This document shows positions 1-15,426 of a DNA stretch of 64,000 nt, in pieces. Position numbers and translations under genes: made by a program. Under the pieces are notes generated by a model. That model had not been told where the DNA came from. It was given only the letters and a program-made list of their open reading frames with translations, and did no database searches. The stretch lies in assembly GCA_964020155.1 (NCBI GenBank), contig OZ026560.1:4954259-5018258 (forward strand). Direction: 5' to 3'. The number at the start of each line of letters is the position of its first letter. Position 1 is the first letter of the stretch. This DNA is from Chondrilla cf. caribensis (Eukaryota; Porifera; Demospongiae; Chondrillida; Chondrillidae).

Positions 1-8
1 AGCCAAGG

Positions 9-74
<66 letters not shown>

Positions 75-547
75 TGTGTGTGTGTGTGTTGTGTGTGATG
101 TGTGTGTGGTGTGTGTGTCCCATTCTGGTCATTTCATGATTCCAGCACCAAATGATGCTGTCATCTAGTGTTCAACCTCCTGGCATGTACCATGCTACCT
201 ATGTAGTAATTGATAGATTGGGATGTGGTATGACAGCCCTAGATGGCTACAGTGGGTGGCATGATAGCTATACCAGAGGATAGCAGTTGATACCTGCTGT
301 TGACAGTTACTGCACACAATTAGGTCACTGTAGGTGTCCCTTATATCATCCCCACTGTGGATGTGGACAGGTCAGCACTATTGTTGTGAGAGTTGAGTGA
401 TATGTGGACTTATGTGACCTGTGTACAATGAGCCATATCCTGTGGCAAGTGATTCACTTCTGTTGTGTGTGTGAGAGGCTGTGATATCTGGTGAGAACAA
501 GCTGTTGTTGAGTCACCATGTGTGCGAATCAGTTAGTGAACCAGTGT

Positions 548-596
<49 letters not shown>

Positions 597-661
597 TCAG
601 TGATCTGGTGAGAATGTGTTATTGTTGAGTGACGATGTGTGTGAAGAAGTTAGTGGATCAG

Positions 662-722
<61 letters not shown>

Positions 723-850
723 TACGTACATGCGTGTGTGTGTATGTGTGTGAAGAAGGTGGTTGGTTAAGTGTGTGTGTATGAATAAGCGTACAATAGA
801 GGGTATTCCCTAATCATCTCTCTACTCACTTACTTCATTCTTCCCAGGTG
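1..850. repeat. Intron upstream of the giant cadherin exon, with (TG)n tracts
   Basis: No coding segment is supported here. The stretch holds TG microsatellites at about 11-118, 553-580 (running into GA) and 664-718. It ends in a pyrimidine-rich tract and CCCAG at 845-850, which is the 3' splice site for the cadherin exon. The signal peptide and first residues of that protein should lie on an exon left of this window. Confidence 0.7.
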
Positions 851-3800
851 GTGTAGAAAAGCGTCTCAGACGACAGTCTTCTCCATATTTGCCGAAGCAG
901 TTTGACATTGTCATTACAGAGGACACAGTACCTCACTCCCACCTTCTGCAGATCGCAGTTGAGAATCAACCGACCAATTCTCTACGACATCCCTACTATC
1001 GTATCCTGGGTAGTGCCTGTCCGCAATATTTCTTCTTGGATCAGGCAGGGCGGGTCTACCTACAGCAACCACTTGATTTCGATGAAGACTTGTCATGTCG
1101 AGGGTTTGATGTGTCTGCCTCTCACCCTGAATACCAGCTCACCACTCACGTCAATGTTACAGTGTTGGCCGTCAATGACAACCGCCCACGCATTCTCACC
1201 AAAACCCCCGCCGATAGAGACATTGAAGAAAACACACCTCCCGGTAAGTGGAGATTTGAGTTGGAAGTAGAAGATTTGGACGTCTACGAAGATGGACGGA
1301 GGGACAACATCACCATCTCCATATCGCGCTACCGAAGCTCAAGTAGTGAAGTTCCGTTCGCTGTCCTCTACAATTCCAGTGCTCCTTATAAGCCACTCAT
1401 TGTCAACACTCATTCTCTGGACTACGAAGAAGGACCCAGGACGTACTCTCTGCGAATTGCAGCATTTGATGGGAATCATCGCTCCAACTACTTCTATCTC
1501 TTCATATCCGTTCTGAACGTGAACGATCTTCCTCCAAAATTTACACAGGACCAGTACCATTTTGTTGCAGACGAAGAGGTAGGGGATGTGGTTGTAGCTG
1601 TGGTGGCAAAGGACGAGGATAGCTCCTTTTTGTCCTATCGGATTGAGCTGATCAACAATGTCCGAGTTCCATTTTCAATTAATTCATTTGGTCGAATCCG
1701 TAACACTATACCATTGGATGCCGAGTCCCTTCCCTCTAATTTTACCTTTCTTGCCATTGCAGAGGATTCTGGAGGATTGTCAGCTACATCGCAGGTTACA
1801 ATTTCTATCAGAGACATCAACGAATTTCGTCCTGTGTTTAGGAACACCACAAGAGCTATTAATCTCCTCGAGACCACACCCCCTGGCACCGTGATTGGTC
1901 GTGTGACAGCTACCGATAAGGATATCGGCCCCATTTATGGTAAAGTGTCTTATGACCTCATTTTAACTGCAAATGAAAACATTCCATTTGAAATTGGATC
2001 CGAAACAGGAATAATGGTCCTATCGGAGCCATTGGACTATGAAACAGTGGTTACATATGACATTCTTGTTGTGGCTAGAGATGGGGGAGGACTGGGCGTG
2101 ACGGGAAGAGTGTTCATAACTGTTGAGGACGTGAACGATGTTCCTCCTTGTCCCTGTGAGGCGGAGTCAACGTACGACATTGAAGAGAACCAGGTGGTGT
2201 ATGTTGATGTTTGGAGGATCGAGGTCTGTGGAGGATTCTATCTTAGAGACACAAACTTCACCCTACAAGACAGCTACAACGATAGCTTTTCAGTGGATAG
2301 ATTTGGCCGTGTGTTCATATCCAAGCCCCTGGACCACGAGACCTCTCACCAGTACACTGTCAACATCACACTTAGTGGACTCTTCCTCAAGTGTTCCTAT
2401 CCGGCCTCTCTTACTGTCAATGTCCTCAATGTCGACGAATTTCTGCCTGTCTTTGAAGAAGAAGAGTATGTCTTTAACATCCTTGAGAACATGGGATTGG
2501 GTCCTGTGTTTTCTGTGGTTGCCTTTGATGGTGACATGCCAGACGTCATCACCGAATACACCATCACCTCTGCAGGAATCTTCTCACTGCCTTTCGCTAT
2601 ATCCAACAATGGGACCATATTCCTCACCCAGAGCATGGACTATGACACCCTGGGCGTACCCAATGAATATGTATTCAATGTGTCAGCCGCATCCAGTAAT
2701 AACCAGATTACACCGGTTCCAGCCAGAGTGCACGTGGTTGTCATGGATGTGAACGATGAGGCTCCCTTCTTCTCCGAACCGAAATACGAATTCACAATTC
2801 TCGAGAATAACACCATCAATGGCACTCTGTTCACTTTGAGAGCCTTTGATAGCGACAAGGACCCCACTTATCACACACTATCTTATAGCATTTTGACTCC
2901 CAAAGTTCCATTTCAAATTTTGGACCCAGGAATTGGAAAAGTTTCATCAATGAGAATATTGGATTTTGAAGAGTTGCTTGATCAGCCTCTTTCTTTTGTG
3001 GTCCAAGCGTCTGATGGGGTAAATGTTGCCACGGCAACTGTTACGGTGATGTTGAAAGACGTGAATGAATTTGTCCCCAACTTTGACAACACAGTTTATC
3101 ACTTTGAAATTGGCTTAAATATCACTTTTGGCGAATCTGTTGGTCGGGTTGCCGCTAGCGACAGAGATGGAACAGGGTATGTTGTCAACTACTCCATCCA
3201 CCTCAGCGACCATGTTTCTTTGCCCTTCCAGATAGACCACACTGGATTGATAACAGCTCACTTCACAGAGGACACACCACTGCGTCCATCTTTCCAGTTC
3301 AGTGTAGTGGCCGAGGATCAAGACGGCTACCGCTCTGATCCTGTGAGCGTTGAAGTGAGGTTTGGTGGTTTGGACCAGGCTGTTCTCCCCTTGGACCACT
3401 GCGTGGAAGTGAGAGAAAACGAACATTCAAACTCACCACTGCTGAGACTGGCCGACCATTATATGGGGCCTGAGATTCTGGAGTACGCGTACACTCTTAA
3501 GACTGCGAAAGTACCTTTTGCTCTTTCTGGGAAAAGAAGCCGTTTGACACTCGAAGAACCATTAGATTATGAGCTTCGTTCACATTACGAGTTGGAGGTA
3601 TCAGCCAAGAACAAGTTTGGACTCCACCGGAACGTGTCCGTAGCTGTCTGTGTGCTGAACATCAATGATAATCCACCAGGATTTGCCAAATCTGCTGCCA
3701 TGACAACCATTTCAAAAAATGCAGGACCAATGACAATATTGGAAGTTTCCATGGATGATCACGACATCCTTGCTAGCAATGGTGGAGTGGATTCCCCACT

Positions 3801-6800
3801 GTCACACTGGTGCTGCATCAGACCCAATAAGCACCTCACTGGAAGCAACATCACTTTCACCGTCGAGAGTAACCAAGATGAAGAGCTATTTGAAGCGGTT
3901 TATAACAGCCAGACACGTTCCATGGAATTGAAGTCACTCGTCCCCGCTCGCAACATCAATGAATGTCGTTATGAGCTTATCATCACAGCTGCTGACGAGG
4001 ACGGCAGGCAGTCTCCAATTCCTCTCGCTGTTACTGTCCATGTCCAGCGTACACTCAAGTTTCCACCTGTTTTCACCAGTAACGACTCGTATCATCTGGT
4101 CCTTGAGGAGAACAAGGTCATGAATATAATTACAGTCAGAGCAGAACCAGATGTTGTACTGGAGGCGTGTATAGCACCCACCCAGTATGCCATGAAGTAT
4201 GTCGTCGAGTCCGATTCCAAAGTTCCATTTGATGTGGATGAGAATGGAAACATTTTCAACACGAGGGGATTGGACTATGAAGAAGATCTTCGCCAATACA
4301 CATTTGAAGTTGTAGCAACAAACACAGGAGGCCTCTCTTCATCTCTACCTGTCACAGTTGTGTTGGAGGACACCAATGAGTTTTGCCCTCTGTTCGAAAA
4401 CAACCACATGATTGTGAATTTGCCTGAATCAACTATCCCGGGGGCAACTGTCACTGACGTCATGGCAACCGATGAGGATGGAAGCACTTCTAATAGTGCA
4501 GTTCTCTATAAGTTGATGATTGGGGAAAATCCCTTGCTGATTGATGTGTCCCCATCAGGACATGTCATCCTGGCTGAGAAGTTGGAGTATGTACCAGATG
4601 GTGAGAATACCTTCCAATTTCAAATTCAAGCCTACAATAATATGGGAGTGGAAAGTGAGGACTTATCATGCGATAATTCTTCAATATTGACCCTATTGAT
4701 CGTGGTGATGGATGTCAATGACAAACCACCATCTTTTAATCAACTACTGTACGTTTTCCATGTGAGGGAGAATGAGTCAGCCACTGTGGAGCTGCCTGTC
4801 CATCTCGGTCAGCTGCAATTCTCAGATTTGGACACAACTGGAGAACTGATGGCGTTTGACCTCATCCCGCCCACTCCTTCATTACTCAGAGTTGATTCCA
4901 TTGGTCGAATCTACCTCACTGGAACACTCGACTTTGAGGTCCAGCAGAATTACACCATCCAAGTGGTCATCTCTGATGGTACCAACACTGCCCTCACTCC
5001 TGCTGTCATTCAGCTCTTTGTTCTCAACGTCAACGAACACCATCCCGAGCTTGATGGTCCTTATCAAGCCATTCTGTCAGAGAATGTGATCTCAGATGAG
5101 AGCATCGCTGCATTCAAAGCAGTTGATAGAGATCTCGGACTGTTTGGAAGAATCAGGTACTCTTTGGAAGGACCTCATGCCCAGTACTTCAAGATAACTA
5201 AGAGAGGAGCCGTGTTCAATAAGAAGCTGTTCGATTATGAAAGTGACCCACACAGTTACGCAGTGGTTGTCAAGGCAACTGATGGTGGTGGTAAAATGGC
5301 CACCCACTTGCTGATGATAAACCTGACCGATGTGAATGATGAAAGGCCCTCTTTTGAGCGAGAGATCTATCAGGCCAATGTCACCGAGATGGCTACTAGC
5401 GAGAAGAAGACTGTCTTGAAAGTGAAAGCCTTTGATTTGGATATTTCTGAGGAATTTAGATTGCTCAAATATTCTCTAATTGGAGACGATAGCCAAAACT
5501 TTGTCATCAACTCCACAACTGGCGACATTTCCTCAGCTATCCATCTTGACTACGAGGCTGGTCCACAATTATATCAGTTTTCGGCAGTTGCCATGGACAC
5601 AGGTGGTCTCAGCAGTACAGCAGCAGTTGTTGTCAATTTGCTGGACTCCAATGACAATAACCCAATTATAACACAGGAGGATGGTGTAACCATAGCAACA
5701 GACTTTAACATAGCAATTCCAGAAGATTTGGAAGAAGGATTGACAGTTACAACCTTCAAAGCAGTTGACAAAGATGGTACAGAGAAATTTAATAAGATTG
5801 CCAACTTTTCCATATCGAGTGGTCGTGGACCTCTCCCTTTTTTCCTGAGTAGCAATGGTGTCCTAACGCTCACTGGTAAAGTTGAACGCTATCAAAACTT
5901 TAGTTTCATTATTGTTGCTATTGACAACGGCGGACGTAGGTCACCCAGTGTACATGTGGTGGTGACGGTCGATCCTGTCAACAAAATGCCGCCTGTGTTT
6001 ACTGAACTGAATTACAGCTATACTGTCAAGGAAGGGGAAGTCCCTACTAGTCCCATTGCAACCTTTCAGGCCATGGACCCAGACCAAGATCAAATTTATT
6101 TCAATTTAGTTTCGGGACCAGAGGATTTTGTCACTGTAGGCCAATTTGGTCATGTTTACTTGAATAGCCCTTTTGATTTTGAGACCAGTTTCCAATTTCA
6201 TTTTCAGTTTGAAGTCAGTGACAGTAACTTTACTGCCCTTGAACATGCTCAGCTCACCATCCATGTTCTACCGGTGAATGAGTTTGAACCAGTTATAACA
6301 AGTGACAGTCTGTTATATCAAGTCCCTGAAACCACACCTCCTGGGAACTTCTCTTTTCTGTTGAGAGCTTTGGACAAGGACAGGGATCATGGTGATTCTG
6401 GACATGGGAATATTGTTTCCATGGTGATTATGTCACCCACTCCTTATTTTCTCATTCATTACCATGGCAATGGTACGGCTACTGTTTCCAATGCAAGAAC
6501 ATTTGATTACGAAACAGGACCATTGGTTTTCGAGCTTCGTTTCCAAGCAACAGATGGAGGGGGTTTGTCATCATCTGAGCCACTGATGGTTAAGATTGAA
6601 ATCACTGATGAAAACGACAACAAACCGGTATTTGAAGACAGCAAGTATACATTCACTGTCATGGAGAACAAGGCGGGGCTTGTAGGTCATGTGACTGCAA
6701 CAGATTCTGATTCATCAGAAGAATTTAATTCTGTGACATACAAAATTCATAAGGGAAATTCCCCTAACTCCAACTGCCCTATTGATTTCAGAATTGAGTC

Positions 6801-9800
6801 CACCGGGGGCATATTCCTGGATACGCCTCTTGACTACGAGTGTGTCCCTAATGTTATCAAGCTGATGGTCAAAGCCTGTGACGAAAACATTCAAAAGTGT
6901 TCGTCAACAGAGGTACACATTATCACCGAGGACGTCAATGAATTCTCTCCGGTGTTCGCCTCCAGCCATTACTCATTGTCTGTCAATGAGCTAGCTCCGG
7001 TGGGTTCTTCGGTGTCAAGAGTGGAAGCCTCTGATAAGGATGGCAGTACAGACTATGGTACAGTCGTTCGTTACAAAGGTGTCCGTGTACCAGATGTCCT
7101 GGAGGTGACCCCTGGTGGAGAGGTCAAAGTAGTCGGACAGCTGGACTTTGAGACTCAACCCAGCTCCTATCAATTCCAGGTTTTAGCCTTGGACAGTGAA
7201 GGGAGGCAGGGCAGTGCTGTAGTCATGGTAACTGTTACCAATAGCAATGAATTCCCACCAGAATTCGACCCTCTGTTGTACGTTGTGTCAGTTCCCGAAA
7301 ACTCCTTTCCAATCGTTGTTGAAGGCAAAGCAACTAATGTACTCACCACACTCAGTGTCACAGATGAAGATTTGCAGTCAGAAGAACTGCTTTTCAGAAT
7401 TGTTTCCAAGGACCCCCTCCCCTTCGCTGTTCTCTCAAGTGGTGATGTGGTGCTCACAAGGTCTCTTGACTACGAAACTGACCAACTGTATGAATTCTCT
7501 GTCATGGTGGAAGAAGGCAACTTAACCAGCCCAAACCCAGCTACCGTTCGAGTGCTTGTTGACAACCTCAACGACAACCGACCGTACTTCACTCAGAGCG
7601 TGTTTGAATACCAGCTGAAGGAGAACACTCTACCCTTGGGACCTGTTGTAACCCTGTTGGCTCGGGACCAAGATGGCCTCCTGAACCGGTTGGTGTACAG
7701 TGTTATCAGTGACACGCCAGACAATGTAGAAGTGAGGGAGGATGGGGGTGTGGTCATCACACAACCGTTTGATTACGAGGCTCTAACCTTGCCTTATTTG
7801 GAGTTCAGTGTGTCAGCCTCAGATGGTGTCCACTCCTCAGTCAATGAAACAACAGTCATCATCAAAGTCTCTCCTGTGAACGACATTGCACCAATCTTCC
7901 CTTCTCTCTCGTACAACGTCGAAATGGAAGAGAACGTCCCTCGCGATGAGTACAGGCTTCACGTTTCAGTGGAAGATGGAGACAGGTGGCCTGAAGGTGT
8001 GACTGGGACTGTTCTGACCTACAAATTAGAGGGAAGTCCTCTTTTTGCAGTGAAGCGTGGTGACACTGGTCTCCAAGCAGTTGTTTACAACACACGAACC
8101 TTGGATTATGAGACTGATGACCACACCCACATTCTATCACTTACGGCTGATGATGGGAGTCACACAACATCACAGCCTGTGAAAATTATCATATCACTTC
8201 AGGACGTAAATGACCACACCCCCAAATTTAGAAATAAAACCTACAATTTTATTGTTGCAGAAAATTCACATTTCATTGGTCGAATAGAAGCAGATGATGG
8301 AGATGGTAGTGTACAACTCAGCACAGTTGTCTACTCCTTTGGTCCGATAGCCAGTTCTGTCTTCAATGTCTCTTCCAACGGGACCATTACTGCTGTGAAG
8401 AATTTGGATTTTGAAAAAGGCAAGCGGTTATATCGTTTCAGAGCTACTGCTGTGGACAAGGCGGGGCTGAAAGGCGTGGCCATTGTCACAATCTCATTGG
8501 TTGATTTGAACGACAACTCCCCCTTCTTCCTGCAGAAAGAGCACCGAGCATCAGTAACAGAGGGTCTGTCTGTGAACAGTGTCATCCTCCAGGTCCAGGC
8601 AGAGGATTTGGACTCCAGTCCGGAATACAAGAACATATCTTATTCAGTGAGAAGCTTGAGGGAAGTCCCCTTCGTTGTCAATAGTGACGGTGAAGTCTCT
8701 CTAGTGCAAGAGTTGGATTTTGAATCATCACCTCGTTCGTACTCCTTTGAGATCGTAGCCACTGATGTTGGTGGACTACAGGACAGCTCAAGTGTGGAGG
8801 TAACGGTTGCTAACATACCAGATGAGGCACCCTGTGCTTTGAAGAATGCTTACACCACAGCCATACGTGAGAACACATTACCAGAGGATGCCATAATCGA
8901 AATCACTGTCCCTTACAACGATGGCAATGGTACACTGCTCTTCTCCGTGGTGGACCCTGAAGAACTCTCCCCGAATGTCTACGTGAGCAGTGATGGCTTG
9001 GTGTCGTTAACGGCATCGTTTGACTACGAGGAGGTGAGTGGAGTCGTATTCCACATTGCCATCAGTAACGGCTTCCTGGAGTGCAAGGAAAATGTCCAAG
9101 TAAAGATTGTTGTGTTGGACCAGAACGAATACAGTCCTGTATTGGACAGGGAAAGCTATGTTGTTACTGTCCAAGAAAACACAGCCCCAGAATCAATACT
9201 GACATTCTCCGCTACTGACAGAGATGGTGGGAACTTTGGGACCGTTGTGAGTTTCCAACTTTCCAGTTCACTCCCATTTTATGTGGATCAGAACGGAAGC
9301 CTCTACACCACTAGAGCATTTGATGCTGAAAGTGACCCAAGAAGGTTCTCCTTTGAAGTCTTTGCTGTTGACGCGGGTGGAGTGGAATCAGAAAGGGCAG
9401 ATGTTACCGTGGTGATAGGCGATGTGAACGAGCACGTTCCAGAGTTTGCAAAGTCCAAACATGTCCTCACATTACCGGAGAACACGCCCACTGAGACTAC
9501 AGTCCTCCTCCTCAAGGCCAACGACAAGGACAGAGACACTGAAAGGCATCAGCTTCACTACAGTGTTGTTGGAGACAAGGTGTTCTTTGATGTCCATTCT
9601 CAGAGTGGGGAAGTCCAGCTGATTCGTCCAATGGATTTTGAATCGAGAGAAAGGGTTACCATGGTGACTGTCCAAGTACAAGATCAAGGTGGTCTATCAA
9701 GCCAGACTCACATCACGATACACATCAGAGATGTGAACGAACATGCCCCAAATATTTCAGTAGCTGCAGGGGACACACCTCCCAGATTTAAAACCACACC

Positions 9801-12507
9801 CCCACAAAATATTACGGTATTGGAAAACACTCATCCTGGTACTATCATTGATGACATCTCACTCGTGGTCCATGATGCTGATGAGGGCATGGTGTTCGGG
9901 AACATTTCATCAGTTGAGCTGATGGGAGGAGGAGAGGAATACTTCAGAATTGTCACAGAACGGAAGGGATCCAACAGTTTACTGATCAAGACTATTGTTC
10001 GAAAGAGAATTGATTTTGAAGAGGGTCCCACCAGGGTCAAGCTGGAGTATGTTGTTTGCGACGGAGGAAACTTGTGTAGCAGGGTCACCATCCTTGTTCT
10101 CGTGAGAGATGTGAACGAGTTCCCTCCCGTGTTCTCCTCCACCACCTACTCCATCACTGTACCCGAGGACACACTGGTCCTATTCCCTCCTGTCTTCACA
10201 CCAGAAGTCACCGATCAAGATGGAGGCCCAGCAGGAATATTCACATGTTCCCTCGTGGACTCCACCGTTTTTGCTGTCCACAGCAACTGCAGCATCCACT
10301 TGGTGAGGGAATTGGACTACTGCAGACAAAAGAACCACATCCTCCAGGTAGTGGCAAGGGATGTCAACCAAAATCCCTCTCTCAGTGCCACTGCGGTTGT
10401 TATGATAACAGTCACACATGTAAATCGGCACCCGGTGTCGGTGACCCTACGAGCCAGTGACCTAACTGTAACCGAAGACTCCTCCTTGTACCTGTTTGAC
10501 AGCATCAACATTGAAGACGAGGACTGTTTTGGGGAGCTGACTGCCACTGTTGTGCTGAAGGACTTGGACCACAAGATGACCGGCCAGGAAGGTCTCCAGA
10601 CAAAAGGATTTGAGGGATCCGAAGGAGTTGAGATTGAAATGGAAGACCAGTCCCATCTCTCTGTGAAGACCACCACAGTGGAGTACCTAGCGTCCTACTT
10701 GAGGAACGCCATCTACTACAACAACGATGACGAACCTGTCACAAGGGAAAGAGTGGTCATTTTGAACATATCAGATGGGGAGTTCTTTGTTGTCAAGGAG
10801 ATTGTAGTTCGTATCATCGCAGAGAACGACCACGTTGCTTCTTTTAGAACAACCCCTACTGTTCCTGTGTGGTACAAACCTCCTGGCAATATCTCCATGG
10901 TAACAATTGCACCCCATCTGGGATTCGAGGACATGGACACTGGAGTGGCTACGTACAAGGCCATTGCTACCCTTCTTCATCAACAGAAAACCAGTTGCAA
11001 CCGGTTGGAACGGTCCATCGACATCATGTTGGGAGAATGTGGTGTTCAGTCTGTAATTGTTCTAATTCCAAACCCAATTTGGGGAATCCCCTTGTTGGAC
11101 AGTGTTAGCACTGTACCTTTCTACAGTGGTGACCATCTTGGGTACTACTTCAAGCGTCGAGGGACTATGTCACAAGTCTTCGAGAAATCCATTCAATTGG
11201 ACAATTTTGCTTTTGTAAGTTGGATTGAGGTGCAATCATTTGGTATCATAGCAACAATCACCAGGGAAAATCCTTCTGATGGTGCCCTTGTATATCTTCA
11301 GTTGCAAAGGCAGCAGTTACTCTTCCATGTTTTGGGTTCCACTGTGAGTTGGAAACTAGCAATTCCAAAACTGAAATGGGTCCATATCGCCGTAATAGTG
11401 AAAGACAGTATTGTTCATCTTTACGTGAACGGACACCAAATGAAACAGCAGAGGTTACCACTTCTCACATCAACTACTATCCAACAGCCTCTCCTGGTCA
11501 CTTTGGGGAGGTCACAATATACCCAGATGGTGGACAGTAGGAGTGGTTTTGTGGGTGCATTATCAGGAGCTGCCCTCGTAGCCAACGACACCATCTCCCC
11601 TTCTCAAATAGTCAGTATCATTTCTTGCTCGGAGAAGATGGACATTGATGACAAGTTCCTGCACTTCTTCGGAGCCGGTAATCTGAACTACACCAGTGAC
11701 CCCTTCACCGGACACCTAACACTCCAAGTGAGGACAAGTGCAAAGTTGTTCGAAATGCTCCTCAAGTCTTTGGTGTATCGCAACAAGCACAGTCACCCTG
11801 TTCCCGGACGACGCTTTACTCGAATCTACACCTGGGATGGGAGGCAGTTCCTTGGTCACTACGGTACTGAGATTAACGTTCTTCGCAATCACAAATACAG
11901 CATTGATATAAAACTGCCAACCCCCTCACTCATGGTGGACTCCGCCCTATTATCACAAGGTGTTTTCATTTTCAACAATGCCGAAATCAAAACAGATTCT
12001 CGCACAACTATGATAGAAGGACTGATGGTTGACATCACGGAAAATCTGTGTTACAAACACAATTCATGTTCCTTGATCTTGGACCCCTCGGCTGTTGACA
12101 ATCATGACCTGTGTGTGTACTTTGCCAACAGAGGTAAGATTGTCCTAACAGGGCTGGGAGAAGTAGGCAGATACGTCAACTTGCTCAAACTTGTGAAATT
12201 TGTGTCAACGTCAACCACTGGTAGTGTGGCAGTTCAAATTGCTGTGTCGGACTTTAATAGTCGCCATGGCGATATAAAGACATTGGAAGTAGTAACATTT
12301 GAAACCTCTCACCACTCTCGGAAGAGATCAGTCGAATATTCACATCATGTGGATTCAGACACCAGCAAACAAGTATTGGTGGACTCAACTGAGATGATGA
12401 AAAAATGGCTGCCGGAAGGCTTTGTCTTGTTGCTGAGTGCTGTAGTGTGTCTGTCATTGTTAGCACTTATCACTTGGAAGCTCTCGAAGTATCCCATGAG
12501 GAACTAG
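851..12507 (+). CDS. Giant multi-cadherin transmembrane protein, single 11.6-kb exon, 5' partial
   Basis: Cell-surface adhesion or recognition protein. The frame is open from the acceptor at 850 to TAG at 12507, about 3,880 residues without an intron. It opens with the basic stretch EKRLRRQ, a probable furin-type propeptide site. About 30 cadherin repeats follow, recognised by recurring D-x-N-[DE]-x-x-P linkers and L-D-[FY]-E motifs; the linkers near residues 800, 1060 and 2640 are degenerate. Residues about 3410-3575 (nt 11110-11640) resemble a laminin-G/LNS domain. The next 200 residues recall the membrane-proximal part of calsyntenins. One membrane span (about 3840-3863) is followed by a tail of roughly nine residues (KLSKYPMRN), too short for catenin binding. 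An RKR site lies just outside the membrane (nt about 12320). The missing start lies left of the window. FAT/Dachsous relatives are the alternative, but their long tails and EGF repeats are absent. Cadherin identity is certain; orthology is not. Confidence 0.93.
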
Positions 12508-12883
12508 CTACGTTGTTCAAGCATTAAAAATTGCATTTCTTATTTGGGACATTTTATACGAAGAGTTTATTGGATTTTATTGACATCAATTTGGTGTAGT
12601 CTCTCATACTTGATAATGTTCAATAATGCATGTCAGCTGAATTTAATGGTTTATGAGATGTAATATTGCGATGTTACGTGTGATCTCAATTTGACCCATC
12701 AAATTACTTGTCAAATAATAATTATACTTTACTAATTTCAGGTCACATATGTACTGATATTTTCTAGCTTCAGTTTATGTTAAAGTATAAAAGTACAATT
12801 ATGAAGGTAAATTAAATTTATATCATTTTTCAATGCATTCATTGATAATTGATTAAAAACATTTGATAAAATGAAAATAAATT
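12508..12883. other. Shared 3' region between convergent cadherin and SNX24-like genes
   Basis: AT-rich stretch without coding potential. The forward AATAAA at 12876-12881 fits the cadherin poly(A) signal and sits three bases from the stop codon of the gene on the other strand. The two 3' UTRs therefore probably overlap. Confidence 0.5.
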
Positions 12884-13899
<1,016 letters not shown>

Positions 13900-14069
13900 T
13901 GTAGCAGATCACGCCGTGTCTTCCAGGCGGCCATTTAAATGAGTCGCCAAGGTCCGTGAACACCCACGCTTCCTTGCTGTTCAAGTTGGTTGACAATGGT
14001 GTTCCTAGGCCTCATAATTGATTAATTTAGAAATTGACCACTTGATCGATAGTGAAAGTATATGAAAGT

Positions 14070-15351
14070 ATGTCCTTTGTTGAGCTAGGTCTCGCTCCCT
14101 GGGTTCTAGACCAAGTCAAGGCTGTAGGTTTCAAAGCACCAACAGACATACAGTATCACTGCATACCTGCCATTCTGAAAGGTGAGCAAGGAGATAGAAG
14201 GATCGAGTCAAAGTTGAAGGACGGTGTGTATTCTACTCGTCAGGTCGCGATTGTCTCGGGTGTTCAAAGACTGGAAGCGGGAAGACAGCTGCTTTTGCCC
14301 TTCCCATCCTCCAGAGACTGTCGGAGGACCCTCACGGGATATATGCTGTCGTGTTGACTCCTACCAGGTGAGGCTAGGTGGAGGAAGTGGGTCGATCCAC
14401 CCACTCGACCTACTCTTTCCCTTTAGTCCACTTGAGTCGGTTACTGAGTGATTTGTGTTCTGCTGGTTTTAGGGAGTTGGCATTCCAAATTGCTGACCAG
14501 TTCATGGCATTTGGAAAGCCAGTCAATTTGAGATATGTTATTGTAGTTGGAGGAATGGGTGAGGATTGTGTCTGACATTGTAGCCAGCTTACATCATGAA
14601 TTGTGTGTGTGTGGTATAGTGTAGTGTTGACCGTGTGTGTGTGTGTGTGTGTGCGTGTGTGTGTGCGTGCATGTGTGTGTTTTATATTTGTTATGGTACC
14701 ATTTTACAATTATAAACAAAGATATGATGAAACAGAGTTTGGCCCTTGCGCGATACCCACATGTTGTCATAGCAACTCCCGGTCGATTGGCTGACCACAT
14801 CAAAAGTACAGATACATTTTCTTTGAAGAAAATCAAATTTATTGTTAGTGAACACTCATCGATGGTTTTACTGTGATTCCGTCATTTTTCACTTTCTCTG
14901 GTCTCACGGTCCATACCTGAAGGTGATGGATGAAGCTGATCGGTTGCTGGATCCATCATTTCAAGATGACTTGACTGTTATTTTCGATGCATTGCCACGA
15001 CAACGACAAACTCTTCTGTTTAGTGCCACCCTCACAGAGAGTTTGGAGAACCTCAAGAAGTTAACAAAAGAACCGTTCTTTTGGGAATCAAAAGACAAGT
15101 GAGTTGTTAAGATATTATGGTACCACAGTGACCACACCTACAGTTCTGCTTACCTTGCAGTACGGCCACGGTTGAGATGCTAGATCAAAGGTACATTTTG
15201 ATGCCACATCAAGTCAAAGACAGCTATCTGATCAAGCTGACAGGTATCCTTCATGAAGAAGGAAAGACGGCCATTTTCTTCACTCATAGTTGTAGGTGAG
15301 AACAGATTGTACTGTGTATGAGAAGTGATAAGACTATTAACCTCTTGTTTG

Positions 15352-15426
<75 letters not shown>

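Noticed and set aside
889..12507. Other-frame ORFs of 60-200 codons inside the cadherin exon
   Set aside because: They are shadows in alternate frames of a continuous, conserved cadherin coding sequence.
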